Assembly (NCBI RefSeq): GCF_004804355.1
Contig: NZ_SRWZ01000002.1
Span: 372,001-436,000, forward strand
Source: Cognatitamlana onchidii
GTDB lineage: Bacteria; Bacteroidota; Bacteroidia; Flavobacteriales; Flavobacteriaceae
Length of the DNA stretch: 64,000 bases
Reading direction: 5' to 3'
Shown: positions 39,027 to 47,958 of the stretch, piece by piece
Layout: each line of letters begins with the position of its first letter
Numbering within the stretch: position 1 is the first letter of the stretch
Notes under the pieces: model-generated
What the model was told of the DNA's origin: nothing
Databases searched by the model: none
Seen by the model: only the letters and a program-made list of their open reading frames with translations
Made by a program: the position numbers and the translations under genes

Positions 39027-39365
39027 ATGAGACAAGACAATCAACTTATCGTTATTACCCATTTGAGCCAGTTAATTACCTTAGTTATTGGTTTCGGTAG
39101 TTTAATATTACCATTGGTACTATGGTTAACGCAAAAAGATAAAGTATACGAAATGGATACCCATGGTAAGAATATTGTAAATTTTCAATTAAGCCTTATT
39201 GTATATTGTATAATTTGCGTACCTCTAATCCTATTATTTGGCTTAGGCTTATTAGGATTTGCCGTTTTAGGTATTATTGCTATTATCTTTCCTATTATAA
39301 ATGCCATAAGAGCAAGTAGAGGCGAGGCCACATCATATCCTTTATCTTTTAATTTTATTAGTTAG
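39027..39365 (+). CDS. DUF4870-like small membrane protein
   Basis: With the ATG at 39027 the protein is 112 residues. It has three hydrophobic segments (ITHLSQLITLVIGFGSLILP, LSLIVYCIICVPLILLFGL, GFAVLGIIAIIFPIINAI) and the HGKNIVNFQLSLI pattern of DUF4870 proteins. Function is unknown. It is monocistronic, with its own -7 box and a strong terminator, and is divergent from the sigma-54 activator. Confidence 0.8.
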   Translation: MRQDNQLIVITHLSQLITLVIGFGSLILPLVLWLTQKDKVYEMDTHGKNIVNFQLSLIVYCIICVPLILLFGLGLLGFAVLGIIAIIFPIINAIRASRGEATSYPLSFNFIS

Positions 39366-39387
39366 TATTATTTCAAAAGATAAATTG

Positions 39388-39417
39388 AAACACCCACTTT
39401 TTGGTGGGTGTTTTTTT
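39388..39417 (+). terminator. Intrinsic terminator after the DUF4870-like gene
   Basis: CACCCAC and GTGGGTG pair around a TTTTTG loop and are followed by seven Ts on the + strand. Confidence 0.88.
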
Positions 39418-39431
39418 ATTACGTGGATAAA

Positions 39432-39466
39432 TAAAAAAAGCAGTAACCTTAAAGATTACTGCTCTT
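39432..39466 (-). terminator. Intrinsic terminator after dnaN
   Basis: AGCAGTAA and TTACTGCT form a stem; on the - strand the stem is followed by a run of seven Ts (complement of 39432-39438). It lies 26 bp after the dnaN stop. Confidence 0.85.
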
Positions 39467-39491
39467 TATCTTGAAATATATTTTCTAATAA

Positions 39492-40610
39492 TTAGTTGTT
39501 TAACATAACGGGCATAACCAGCATGGTTACTTGTTCACCTTCATCAAGACCATCTATAGGGGTTAAAATACCTGCTCTATTGGGCATACTCATTTCTAAT
39601 TGAACATCGTCAGAGCTCAAGTTGTTTAGCATTTCCGTTAAAAAACGTGAGTTAAATCCAATTTGCATATCGTCTCCTTGGTAATCGCAGGTTAAGCGTT
39701 CTTCTGCTTTATTGCTATAATCGACATCTTCAGCCGATATATTCAATTCGGCACCAGCTATTTTTAATCGTATTTGGTGCGTCGTTTTGTTAGAGAAAAT
39801 ACTAACGCGACGTACAGAATTTAAAAACTGATTTCTACCTATCACTAATTTATTTGGATTTTCTTTAGGTATTACTGCCTCATAATTAGGATACTTACCG
39901 TCTATTAAACGACAAATTAACTCTGAATTTTCAAAAGTAAACTTAGCATTACTTTCGTTGTATTCAATAGTAACGTCATCTTCGCTAGCCGCCAAAATAC
40001 CTTTTAAAAGATTTAAAGGTTTTTTAGGCATAATAAATTCAGCTACCTGATTCGCTTTAATATCGGCTCTTGAATATTTTACTAGTTTGTGTGCATCGGT
40101 AGCCACAAAGGTTAATCCTTCGGTAGAAAACTGGAAGAATACGCCGCTCATAACGGGGCGTAAATCATCATTACCTGCGGCAAAAATAGTTTTGCTTATG
40201 GCCGTTGCTAAAACATCACCAGTTACTACCGTTTTACTTGGGTCTTCTAAGGCTACAGCTTTCGGGAACTCTTTACCATCGGCATAGGCCAAAGCATATT
40301 TACCATGATTCGAGCTAATTTCAACCGTATTATTATCTTCAACAACAAAGGTTAAGGGTTGTTCAGGAAACGTCTTTAAAGTATCTAAAAGTAAACGAGC
40401 GGGTATAGCTACACTACCTTCTGTATCACTTTCTACATCTAAAGTAGAAGCCATGGTGGTTTCTAAATCGCTCGCAGAAACGGTCAGTTGACTTTGGTTT
40501 AATTCAAATAAAAAGTTATCTAAAATAGGTAAGGTGTTCGAACTGTTAATAACACCACCCAAAACTTGTAATTGCTTTAATAAGTATGTACTTGATACAA
40601 TAAATTTCAT
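39492..40610 (-). CDS. dnaN: DNA polymerase III beta subunit (sliding clamp)
   Basis: This 372-residue protein has the three-part clamp fold. The N-terminal domain opens MKFIVSSTYLLKQLQVLGGVI, and family segments include GVFFQFSTEGLTFVATDAHKLV and the C-terminal MLVMPVML. It encircles DNA and tethers polymerase III. It is not near dnaA in this window, as is common in Bacteroidota. It stands alone with a -7 box about 130 bp upstream and a terminator behind. Confidence 0.96.
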   Translation of the reverse strand: MKFIVSSTYLLKQLQVLGGVINSSNTLPILDNFLFELNQSQLTVSASDLETTMASTLDVESDTEGSVAIPARLLLDTLKTFPEQPLTFVVEDNNTVEISSNHGKYALAYADGKEFPKAVALEDPSKTVVTGDVLATAISKTIFAAGNDDLRPVMSGVFFQFSTEGLTFVATDAHKLVKYSRADIKANQVAEFIMPKKPLNLLKGILAASEDDVTIEYNESNAKFTFENSELICRLIDGKYPNYEAVIPKENPNKLVIGRNQFLNSVRRVSIFSNKTTHQIRLKIAGAELNISAEDVDYSNKAEERLTCDYQGDDMQIGFNSRFLTEMLNNLSSDDVQLEMSMPNRAGILTPIDGLDEGEQVTMLVMPVMLNN

Positions 40611-40739
40611 GTGCTGAATTATATTTTTTAGAGATCACATGTCACATTTATGGTAATGAACTAAGGGTGCTTTACCTGCTTAGTTATAAATGTTCCATCT
40701 AAGTTTGGATTAGTTTAATAAATGTTATTCTGTTACCTA

Positions 40740-40747
40740 CAAATATA
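40740..40747 (-). promoter_or_regulatory. -7 box TATATTTG upstream of dnaN
   Basis: The - strand reads TATATTTG, a perfect TAnnTTTG box, in the 176-bp gap between gldG and dnaN. Predicted transcription starts near 40733, giving a leader of about 120 nt. Confidence 0.5.
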
Positions 40748-40786
40748 TTCTATACGGTCAATATTTGGAAACAAACTTATTAACAT

Positions 40787-42454
40787 TTAGGCTGCGTATT
40801 TTTTCTTTCTCAAGTAGTTAAATACAAAACCAAAAACACCTAGTAATGCCAATGGTAGCAGTATGTTTACGAGTTGCCATGTGGTTTTTTCTTGGGTTAT
40901 TTTTTGCTGATTTAAGAAGGCAACGGCCAATTCCTTCGACCGAATGTTTATAAGTCCATTATCGTCCAATAAATAATTAACGGCATTCAGTAAAAATTCT
41001 TTATTCCCATAGGTTTGTCCCGTCCATCTATCGAAACCAAGTTCTTGAGGGGCATTTCTAATAACATCATTTTTAATAACGTTCCCATCGGCAATCACAA
41101 TCATTTTGGTAGGTTCACTTTTCTCTAAACCATTTTTTACTTTAAAAGGTTTTATACGTTGGCTGTAAGCCGAACTAAACTCTCCCTCCAAAAGAACCGC
41201 TAAATTTTGGTTCCCTTTATTAAAATCTTGCGGGTTTTGCTCTTTGGTAACCACCTCTAAACTTACTTCTCTTGGTGTGCCTTCTAACTTGCTTAATGGT
41301 GCCGATTGCAATAAAATAGTCTTCTTAATATTGTTTTTAAGCGTGTCAATTTGATTTGCAAAATCGAACTTAACAATATTTAAATTATTTACAATAGGGT
41401 GGTTACTAATCGATCCTGCTAATGGTGAATAGGGCCACCTTAAATGCTGGAATTGCGATTGGCTGCCTTCGCCCATAGCCAATGTAATAGGAGCAGAGTA
41501 CAAGGTGCTTACCATAACAGGATTAATACGCAAACCGTATTTAAAAAAGAAATCGGTTAGGTTTAAATCTCTAGGGATAGCCACGTTTAAGCCTCGATCA
41601 TTATAAAGGCTATCTTTTTCTATAGCTATGGCATCTATAAGCCACAGGCTTTTACCACCGTTCATGGTATATTGATCTAAAACCAGCTTTTCTGTTTCTG
41701 TAAAGGGCTCTGTAGGTTTTGCCGAAATAATTAAATCGAACTTATTCAGGTCGTTTAGTGTTTTTTGTGCATTAGAAGCTACGCTATCAAGTGTGAATGG
41801 GGCGATATAATAATATTCACCCAATTTTTTTGCAAAGTCTGCTATATACTTGTCTTCAAGTTGGTTGTTGCCTTTTAAAATAGCTACTTTTCTGCGCTTA
41901 GGATGGATAAGTTTACTAAAACCATCAGCAAAAGCATACTCTAAATGTTGTACAGAATTACTAACCAATTCTTGCTGGTTAGCACCTATTTTATTTTTTA
42001 CTAGCGGAATTGTTACCGTTTGCTCGTTATAACTAGCTAAGGCCCAAGGGAAAATAATGGCTTTTGAAGATTTTCCACTTTCGGTAACCTGCATTTGCAT
42101 GGGGGTTAATCCGCGCTGTGTAAGTTGTTGAATGTTGTCCTCTTTGGTTGCTTCATCCCCTAAAGGGTTGATAAAATTATAAATAATATGGTTATTTTCG
42201 GCAGCAAACTCATCAAGCAACTGGGTAGTTTCTTTTTGAAGCCGTCTAAATTCAGAAGGAAAATCGGCACCTTCTAAAAACACATCAACCACAATGGGAG
42301 AATCAACATCTTTTATAATATTTAGTGCCGATTCGCTAAGGGTATAGCGTTTATCGGCAGTTAAATCAAAACGTTGGTATAGTTTACTGCTAATAAAGTT
42401 AACAGCTATTAAAACTATAATAAGTAGGCTTATGTGTTTAAATGTTTTATTCAA
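40787..42454 (-). CDS. gldG: Gliding-motility ABC transporter component GldG
   Basis: This 555-residue protein begins with a membrane helix (HISLLIIVLIAVNFISSKLY), then RFDLTADKRYTLSESALNIIKDVDSPIVVDVFLEGADFPSEFRRL, diagnostic of GldG. It ends with a second helix (LVNILLPLALLGVFGFVFNYLRKKK). GldG works with GldF and the ATPase GldA in an ABC transporter needed for gliding in many Flavobacteriia. GldA is not in the window. The gene overlaps the preceding small gene by 8 bp, indicating translational coupling. Confidence 0.93.
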   Translation of the reverse strand: MNKTFKHISLLIIVLIAVNFISSKLYQRFDLTADKRYTLSESALNIIKDVDSPIVVDVFLEGADFPSEFRRLQKETTQLLDEFAAENNHIIYNFINPLGDEATKEDNIQQLTQRGLTPMQMQVTESGKSSKAIIFPWALASYNEQTVTIPLVKNKIGANQQELVSNSVQHLEYAFADGFSKLIHPKRRKVAILKGNNQLEDKYIADFAKKLGEYYYIAPFTLDSVASNAQKTLNDLNKFDLIISAKPTEPFTETEKLVLDQYTMNGGKSLWLIDAIAIEKDSLYNDRGLNVAIPRDLNLTDFFFKYGLRINPVMVSTLYSAPITLAMGEGSQSQFQHLRWPYSPLAGSISNHPIVNNLNIVKFDFANQIDTLKNNIKKTILLQSAPLSKLEGTPREVSLEVVTKEQNPQDFNKGNQNLAVLLEGEFSSAYSQRIKPFKVKNGLEKSEPTKMIVIADGNVIKNDVIRNAPQELGFDRWTGQTYGNKEFLLNAVNYLLDDNGLINIRSKELAVAFLNQQKITQEKTTWQLVNILLPLALLGVFGFVFNYLRKKKYAA

Positions 42455-42932
42455 AAGTCTTTTCTAGTTGATAGGTTTTTAATGCGGCTACTTTATTGTT
42501 TTTAAACTGTAGTTCGATGCACTCTTGCATATTATTTAAGGCACCAGGTTTAAACCCAAGATTGTAATTCCACTTTTCAGGAGAATTGGCTTTAAGGCTG
42601 TCGTCCCATCCATACCATTCCGCTTTTCCTAGGAGGGGTTGTACTTCATCTTTGGTTTTACCAATAAATATACTGTCCTTTACAATGGTATGCATCATTT
42701 CAAAACGTAGTTCGGGTTTGTCTTCCCAGGCTTTGGCATTAAAACGTTTTTCATGATGATAACTACTAAATATATTTAAAATGGGGTAAAACACATAAAA
42801 GTAAGCAATGGGGGTAAGGGCTAAACTAACCAAAAGTGTTAGCCATTTTCTCTTATCTATAGTTCTTACAAACAACCATACTAAGATAAAAACGATGCTA
42901 ATCAATATAATAAATGTGGGGGTTAAGATCAT
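42447..42932 (-). CDS. Small membrane protein with BamE-like domain between gldF and gldG
   Basis: This 161-residue protein has two N-terminal helices (FIILISIVFILVWLFV and LTLLVSLALTPIAYFYVFYPIL). Its C-terminal half resembles the SmpA/BamE fold: SIFIGKTKDEVQPLLGKAEWYGW...WNYNLGF...ECIELQFKNNKVAALKTYQ. I do not recognise a named gene. It overlaps gldF by 4 bp and gldG by 8 bp, so all three are translated from one message in fixed order. That placement suggests a link to the GldFG transporter, or use of its promoter. Confidence 0.78.
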   Translation of the reverse strand: MILTPTFIILISIVFILVWLFVRTIDKRKWLTLLVSLALTPIAYFYVFYPILNIFSSYHHEKRFNAKAWEDKPELRFEMMHTIVKDSIFIGKTKDEVQPLLGKAEWYGWDDSLKANSPEKWNYNLGFKPGALNNMQECIELQFKNNKVAALKTYQLEKTFE

Positions 42933-43648
42933 TTATTTTGAGGGTTCAAATTTAATTTAGTTAACCATAAAAACGATATTGTAATACTTATGAAGTAGAC
43001 TATATCTCTAGTGTCTATAACGCCACGTCCCATACTTTTAAAATGAGCACTCATGCCTAATTGTTCAATAAAATTACTAGAGGCAAAATCAGCCAGCCCT
43101 TCAAAACCAATATAAAACACAAAGCATATAAAAACGGCACTAATAAAAGCCACAATTTGATTATCTGATAATGTGGAGGCAAACACTCCAATAGCCGTAT
43201 AGGCGGCCACCAAAAATAGGAGTCCGAAATAAGATCCCCAGGTGCTACCCATGTCTATATTTCCCACCGGGTCTCCCAATTGATACACCGTGAATACATA
43301 AAGCAATGTTGGTACTAAGGCAATTATAATTAAAGCAAAGGCTCCAAAATACTTGCCTAAAACAATATGAAATTGCGATATCGGTTTCGTTAATAAAAGT
43401 TCTAGGGTACCTTGTTTTTTTTCGTCCGAAAAACTGCGCATGGTTACTGCTGGTATCAGGAAAATAAGAATCCAAGGCGCCAGTAAAAAGAAGGCCGATA
43501 GATCGGCAAACCCATAATCTAAAATATTAAATTCGCCTTTAAAAAGCCATAGGAATAACCCGTTTAAAACTAAGAAAATAGCAATAACTAAATAGCCAAT
43601 AGGAGATGCAAAAAACGTGTTTATTTCTTTTTTTAAAATGGCAAGCAT
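42929..43648 (-). CDS. gldF: Gliding-motility ABC transporter permease GldF
   Basis: This 239-residue permease has six hydrophobic segments and the ABC-2 pattern: MLAILKKEINTFFASPIGYLVIAIFLVLNGLFLW, then TMRSFSDEKKQGTLELLLTKPISQFHIVLGKYFGA. These are typical GldF sequences. It is the first gene of the three-gene unit on the - strand and is essential for gliding in some Flavobacteriia. Confidence 0.94.
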   Translation of the reverse strand: MLAILKKEINTFFASPIGYLVIAIFLVLNGLFLWLFKGEFNILDYGFADLSAFFLLAPWILIFLIPAVTMRSFSDEKKQGTLELLLTKPISQFHIVLGKYFGAFALIIIALVPTLLYVFTVYQLGDPVGNIDMGSTWGSYFGLLFLVAAYTAIGVFASTLSDNQIVAFISAVFICFVFYIGFEGLADFASSNFIEQLGMSAHFKSMGRGVIDTRDIVYFISITISFLWLTKLNLNPQNK

Positions 43649-43700
43649 TTAGTTGTTCTTTGAGTTTGGGCTAAAGGTAAAATTTTTATCCTTAATATTT

Positions 43701-44246
43701 TTATAAAGATGCCACGATGCTTTCAAAATCTTTCACTTTTATTTCACCTTTTGTGGGAATCATGTTTTGCCAAACCCAGTTGTAGTGTCTTATTACCTGT
43801 TTGGCACTTAAATGAGGTCTATCTCCTGTAGTATGGCCATTGGCCACCACCGTAATATCATAATCTTTTGCTATAGCCGATTGAATTGTGGCCGCTACAC
43901 AAAAATCTGTAGCACAGCCCGTAATGACCAATGCATCGACATTAAGGCTATCTAAGGTCGCTTTAAGCTTAGATTTATAGAATACATCGTTCGCGTATTT
44001 ATCTATTCTGTAAGCATCACCGGGTACGTCTAGTGTGTCGAGTAACTCCCAGGCTTCCGTATGAGGTAAAAAGTTGTTATCTCTAGTGCCATCATGCTGA
44101 ATATAAATAACGGGGAGTCCTTTCCTGTTAAAAAGGTGCGCAAGTTTATTCATTCTACTTACCACACCAGCCGTATCATAGCGTGGTGTTTTTGGTGTAA
44201 AAGACCCTTTCTGCATATCAATCACTAAAAGTGCTTTTTTAGCCAT
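43701..44246 (-). CDS. Isochorismatase-family cysteine hydrolase
   Basis: This 181-residue protein shows the family triad: Asp in LLVIDMQKGSF, Lys in the DKYANDVFYKSKL region, and Cys in VITGCATDFCVAATIQSA. The family includes nicotinamidases and other amidohydrolases; the substrate here is not evident. It overlaps the upstream monooxygenase-fold gene by 8 bp, so the two are translationally coupled. Confidence 0.9.
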   Translation of the reverse strand: MAKKALLVIDMQKGSFTPKTPRYDTAGVVSRMNKLAHLFNRKGLPVIYIQHDGTRDNNFLPHTEAWELLDTLDVPGDAYRIDKYANDVFYKSKLKATLDSLNVDALVITGCATDFCVAATIQSAIAKDYDITVVANGHTTGDRPHLSAKQVIRHYNWVWQNMIPTKGEIKVKDFESIVASL

Positions 44247-44547
44247 AATCCTTGCCTAAAGAGGTTATTTTATCCACACTCCAAGCTTCGGGAGGTCTAT
44301 TAAATAAGGGTTTGGTTTGGCCCCACACACCTTTAAACAATTTAGAATGCCGGTAGGCTTCTAAATCGTCTTCAGATTCCCAATAGCTATAAGTGAAAAA
44401 TATAGTTGGGTTGGTTTTATCTCTATATAACTCCAAAAATTGACACCCTTTAAAGCCTCTTATGGCCAATTTATTATCCTTAAAATGATTTAAGAAGGTT
44501 TCAATGTACTCCTCATGAAATCCCATTTTAACGATTCTAACAAACAT
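44239..44547 (-). CDS. Antibiotic biosynthesis monooxygenase (ABM)-fold protein
   Basis: This 102-residue dimeric ferredoxin-like protein contains GFHEEYIETFLNHFKDNKLAIRGFKGCQFLELYRDKTNPTIFFTYSYWESEDDLEAYRHSKLFKGVW. The family includes small quinol and aromatic oxygenases and non-catalytic members. It is the first gene of a pair with the cysteine hydrolase and starts 17 bp after the SAM hydrolase gene, so all three may be one unit. Confidence 0.83.
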   Translation of the reverse strand: MFVRIVKMGFHEEYIETFLNHFKDNKLAIRGFKGCQFLELYRDKTNPTIFFTYSYWESEDDLEAYRHSKLFKGVWGQTKPLFNRPPEAWSVDKITSLGKDYG

Positions 44548-44564
44548 AAAAGTAGTTGTTAAGG

Positions 44565-45467
44565 TTACTCAAAGTCCGATACATTATGTATTTTTTTTGG
44601 GAGCTCCATACCCTGCGGAATAACCGGTTTTGGTGTAAATTTTATACTTACAGCATCCATAAGTCCTAAACCTAAAAGGGTAGAGGCACTACCAACAGTA
44701 GCAGAATTACTTTTATAAACCGCAATCTCTAAAAAATTACCAGAGTTAAAAACAACTAACTTCCGGCCTTCATCATGGCGCTTGTTTTCTGGAATATCAA
44801 AATTCACAATATCGCTGTACTTCTTATGAATTTTTTTAAACGTGTAGTTACGTGCCGAAATTTCAAAATCACGTCCTTTTTGAATCGTTTCAAAAAAGCT
44901 TCTCTTAATGTTCGTTACTACGTTCCCATAGTTATCAATGTAAATAACACTTCCTATAATTTGTGTTTTATCGTCGTTTACGTAGGGCACAATATTCTTT
45001 ATAGGCTTTATTTCCGGAATATTCTTTCCTATCACTTCTAGGGTGCCTCCACGTGCTATGTGGCAAGCTACTTTAACAAAAACGTCTAAAACAGGAAAGC
45101 TGGTTTGTATTTTATCATGAATGTTAATTTCAACTATTTTTTCTGGTGCAATTTCAGAGCAAATCATACTCATAATACCATTATTGGCACAGATAAAATA
45201 ATGATCATCCAGTTTAATAGCAATATGCTTATTCTCGGGGTTTATCTCGGCATCTATCCCAATAATATGAATGGTACCTTTAGGAAAACTACTATAAGCA
45301 TTTTGAATTATGTAGGCCGCTTCAGGAATATTAAACGGCGAAATAGAATGTGAGATATCAACAATTTTTACATCAGGCAGCTCACTGTAAATAGCGCCTT
45401 TTGTAGCGCCAGCAAAGTGATCTTTTTCCCCAAAATCGGTTGTTAATGTAATGATTGCCATGGGCAA
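44565..45467 (-). CDS. SAM hydroxide adenosyltransferase (DUF62 family)
   Basis: This 300-residue protein begins IITLTTDFGEKDHFAGATKGAIYSELPDVKIVDISHSI and contains HIIGIDAEINPENKHIAIKLDDHYFICANNGIMS, diagnostic of the S-adenosyl-L-methionine hydrolase/halogenase superfamily. Members hydrolyse SAM to adenosine and methionine; halogenases need extra residues not identified here. It has its own -7 box just upstream and is divergent from phoH, an order common in Flavobacteriia. Confidence 0.9.
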   Translation of the reverse strand: MPMAIITLTTDFGEKDHFAGATKGAIYSELPDVKIVDISHSISPFNIPEAAYIIQNAYSSFPKGTIHIIGIDAEINPENKHIAIKLDDHYFICANNGIMSMICSEIAPEKIVEINIHDKIQTSFPVLDVFVKVACHIARGGTLEVIGKNIPEIKPIKNIVPYVNDDKTQIIGSVIYIDNYGNVVTNIKRSFFETIQKGRDFEISARNYTFKKIHKKYSDIVNFDIPENKRHDEGRKLVVFNSGNFLEIAVYKSNSATVGSASTLLGLGLMDAVSIKFTPKPVIPQGMELPKKIHNVSDFE

Positions 45468-45499
45468 AATTGTTGATATGTTTTTAAGGTTATGTCACT

Positions 45500-45517
45500 C
45501 AAATTTACGTATTTTTG
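45500..45517. promoter_or_regulatory. Back-to-back -7 boxes between the SAM hydrolase and phoH genes
   Basis: On the - strand TAAATTTG (complement of 45500-45507) would start the SAM hydrolase transcript near 45493, about 26 nt from its start codon. On the + strand TATTTTTG (45510-45517) points toward phoH but leaves a leader of about 180 nt. The boxes are only 2 bp apart, so they could not be occupied together. Confidence 0.5.
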
Positions 45518-45704
45518 AGTTCAACAATAATATCACACAAACCTACATAAAATTTTCGTTTTCAGTTTTATGTTTTAAATGAAATTGTCAGGTAATAAGA
45601 AGGTGTTATTGCCAATTAAAAATGCTAAATAAAACCAATGGATTGCTATATCAAAGCTTGTTTTAAGCTTTAAGCAACCAAACTTTAAAATTAAACGATA
45701 GCCT

Positions 45705-46658
45705 TTGAACGAACTTATTCTAGAACTTGAAGCCATTACTCCAAAAGAGTTTTTTGGAGCCCAAAACACCAATATTGAACTTCTTAAAACGTATTTTCCA
45801 AAACTTAAAATTGTAGCGCGCGGAAACAAAATAAAAGCCTTTGGCGACGAAGAATTGCTGGAGGAATTTGATAGGCGCATGACGATGCTTTTTAAACATT
45901 ACGCCAAGTACAATAAACTAGATGAAAACGTTATTGAGCGTGTACTAACCAGCCAGAGTAGCGACGATTATACCACCTCAAAACAAAGCGGCGAGGTGAT
46001 CGTGCACGGTGTTGGTGGTAAACTTATAAAAGCTCAAACGGCTAACCAACGTAAGCTGGTGGAGCTTATGCGAAAAAACGATATGGTGTTTGCTATTGGT
46101 CCGGCAGGAACCGGTAAAACCTATACAGGGGTGGCACTGGCTGTACAAGCCTTAAAGAATAAGGAAGTTAAGCGTATTATATTAACGCGCCCTGCGGTAG
46201 AGGCTGGTGAAAATTTAGGGTTTTTACCAGGCGATTTAAAAGAAAAGTTAGACCCCTACATGCAACCGCTTTACGATGCCTTGCGTGATATGATTGCTCC
46301 CGAAAAACTGGCCCATTATATAGAGAGTGGTACCATTCAAATAGCACCATTGGCATTTATGCGCGGGCGTACGCTCGATAATGCGTTTGTAATACTCGAT
46401 GAAGGCCAAAACACCACCCATGCGCAAATGAAAATGTTTTTAACACGTATGGGTAAAAACGCGAAATTCCTACTAACAGGCGATCCTGGACAGATAGATT
46501 TACCGCGTCGTACCATTTCGGGCTTAAAGGAAGCCTTACTAATTTTAAAAAATGTAGAAGGCGTAGGCATGATATTTTTAGACGATAAAGATGTGATTCG
46601 CCATAAACTGGTTAAAAAGGTTATTGCGGCTTATAAAAATATAGAAAACAGAGATTAA
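45705..46658 (+). CDS. phoH: PhoH-like ATPase
   Basis: This 317-residue protein has an N-terminal KH-like region (LKIVARGNKIKAFGDEELLEEF) and the PhoH ATPase domain with Walker A GPAGTGKT and Walker B FVILDEGQNTT, plus TRMGKNAKFLLTGDPGQIDLP. Start TTG 45705 (MNELILELEAITPKEFFG) is chosen because homologues begin at this point and no ATG is available there. PhoH proteins are linked to RNA metabolism; the precise role is unsettled. Confidence 0.93.
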   Translation: MNELILELEAITPKEFFGAQNTNIELLKTYFPKLKIVARGNKIKAFGDEELLEEFDRRMTMLFKHYAKYNKLDENVIERVLTSQSSDDYTTSKQSGEVIVHGVGGKLIKAQTANQRKLVELMRKNDMVFAIGPAGTGKTYTGVALAVQALKNKEVKRIILTRPAVEAGENLGFLPGDLKEKLDPYMQPLYDALRDMIAPEKLAHYIESGTIQIAPLAFMRGRTLDNAFVILDEGQNTTHAQMKMFLTRMGKNAKFLLTGDPGQIDLPRRTISGLKEALLILKNVEGVGMIFLDDKDVIRHKLVKKVIAAYKNIENRD

Positions 46659-46667
46659 TTTTTTTAG

Positions 46668-46735
46668 TAGCTATTTCCGGCTTTCGGCAGTCGCTCTTTG
46701 CAAGGAGCTCCAACAAATGCCTCAATCCGGGCTAG
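46668..46735. repeat. Palindromic intergenic element between phoH and purC
   Basis: The ends TAGCTATTTCCGG and CCGGGCTAG are complementary, and an inner palindrome GCTCTTTGCAAGGAGC lies between them. The base composition is much richer in G+C than the surroundings. It resembles REP-like interspersed elements of Flavobacteriaceae, but only one copy is in the window. Confidence 0.4.
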
Positions 46736-46808
46736 GGCCTATAAACTGGTAATAAACTTAGTAGATAAAATAAAAACGCTACATGCCATAAGCTAAAAGC
46801 ACAAACAG

Positions 46809-47756
46809 ATGAGTAATACCATAATAGATACCAATTTTAAGTTTCCTGGGCAAAAACATGTCTATAAAGGAAAAGTAAGAGAAGTTTATAATATTAACGA
46901 CCAAGAATTGGTTATGATTGCTACCGATAGGCTTTCGGCCTTCGATGTAGTGATGCCAAAAGGCATTCCTTATAAAGGGCAAATACTAAACCAAATCGCC
47001 ACTAAAATGATGGCTGCTACCGAGGATTTGGTACCTAATTGGTTAACAGCCACTCCCGACCCTAATGTGGCGGTAGGGCATTTATGCGAACCTTTTAAGG
47101 TAGAAATGGTAATACGAGGGTATATGTCTGGGCATGCGGCCAGAGAGTATAAAGCAGGTAAGCGTATGCTTTGTGGGGTGCCTATGCCAGAAGGCATGCA
47201 AGAAAATGATGCCTTTCCCGAGCCTATTATTACCCCAGCCACCAAAGCCGAAATGGGCGATCATGACGAGGATATTTCGCGCGAAGATATTCTTGCTAAA
47301 GGTATTGTAAGTGAGGCCGATTATCTGGTTTTAGAAGATTATACCCGTAAACTATTTAAGCGAGGCTCGGAGATTGCAGCTTCTAGGGGGCTTATTTTAG
47401 TAGATACCAAATACGAATTTGGTAAAACTAAAGATGGGCAGATAGTATTGATAGACGAGATACACACGCCAGATTCCTCACGTTACTTTTATGCAGAAGG
47501 CTACAAGGAACGCCAAGCAAAAGGGGAGGCCCAAAAACAACTCTCTAAAGAGTTTGTGCGCCAATGGCTTATTTCGAATAATTTTCAAGGGCTGGAGGGG
47601 CAAACCGTACCCGAAATGAGCGACGCATATATTACCAGCGTATCCGAACGGTATATTGAATTGTATGAAAACATTACAGGCGAAACCTTTGTAAAAGCAG
47701 ATGTTTCTGATATACAAGCACGTATAGAAGCGAATGTCTTAGAATACTTAAAATAA
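46809..47756 (+). CDS. purC: SAICAR synthase (phosphoribosylaminoimidazole-succinocarboxamide synthase)
   Basis: This 315-residue enzyme joins CAIR and aspartate in purine synthesis. Diagnostic stretches are [54 protein letters not shown], and the catalytic [17 protein letters not shown]. The length matches the longer SAICAR synthase class. A strong terminator follows. Confidence 0.96.
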   Translation: MSNTIIDTNFKFPGQKHVYKGKVREVYNINDQELVMIATDRLSAFDVVMPKGIPYKGQILNQIATKMMAATEDLVPNWLTATPDPNVAVGHLCEPFKVEMVIRGYMSGHAAREYKAGKRMLCGVPMPEGMQENDAFPEPIITPATKAEMGDHDEDISREDILAKGIVSEADYLVLEDYTRKLFKRGSEIAASRGLILVDTKYEFGKTKDGQIVLIDEIHTPDSSRYFYAEGYKERQAKGEAQKQLSKEFVRQWLISNNFQGLEGQTVPEMSDAYITSVSERYIELYENITGETFVKADVSDIQARIEANVLEYLK

Positions 47757-47780
47757 GTGTTTTAACACTTGTTTTAAATT

Positions 47781-47813
47781 AAAAAAGACCTTGATTTTCA
47801 TGGTCTTTTTTTT
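47781..47813 (+). terminator. Intrinsic terminator after purC
   Basis: AAAAAAGACC and GGTCTTTTTT pair around an 11-nt loop and end in a run of eight Ts. Confidence 0.88.
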
Positions 47814-47875
47814 GTGGATTTTTTTAGTTACGCTTATACGTTGTTGTACATAGTGCTTTCGCGTTCAGTTTGTAG

Positions 47876-47958
47876 CGTTGGCAGAGACATACTCTTTTAC
47901 AGTTTTGGTTGTGCGTTGGCTGAAGCGACTGTAAATGTGTATGGCTCGTAACGTTGGC
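47876..47958. repeat. CGTTGGC heptamers at 38-bp intervals next to the restriction gene
   Basis: CGTTGGC occurs at 47876, 47914 and 47952, each exactly 38 bp apart, while the intervening sequences differ. A TTTACAGT/ACTGTAAA inverted repeat lies at 47896-47935. The last copy overlaps the stop codon of the restriction gene. This may be a remnant of an insertion or recombination site of the restriction-modification module. Confidence 0.35.

Noticed and set aside
46668-46735. Riboswitch upstream of purC
   Set aside because: The palindromic sequence does not match the purine riboswitch core and lies too close to the end of phoH; a REP-like element fits better.
47876-47958. CRISPR array or integron attC site
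   Set aside because: Only 7 bp are repeated, there are three copies, and no cas or integrase gene or proper attC core is present.
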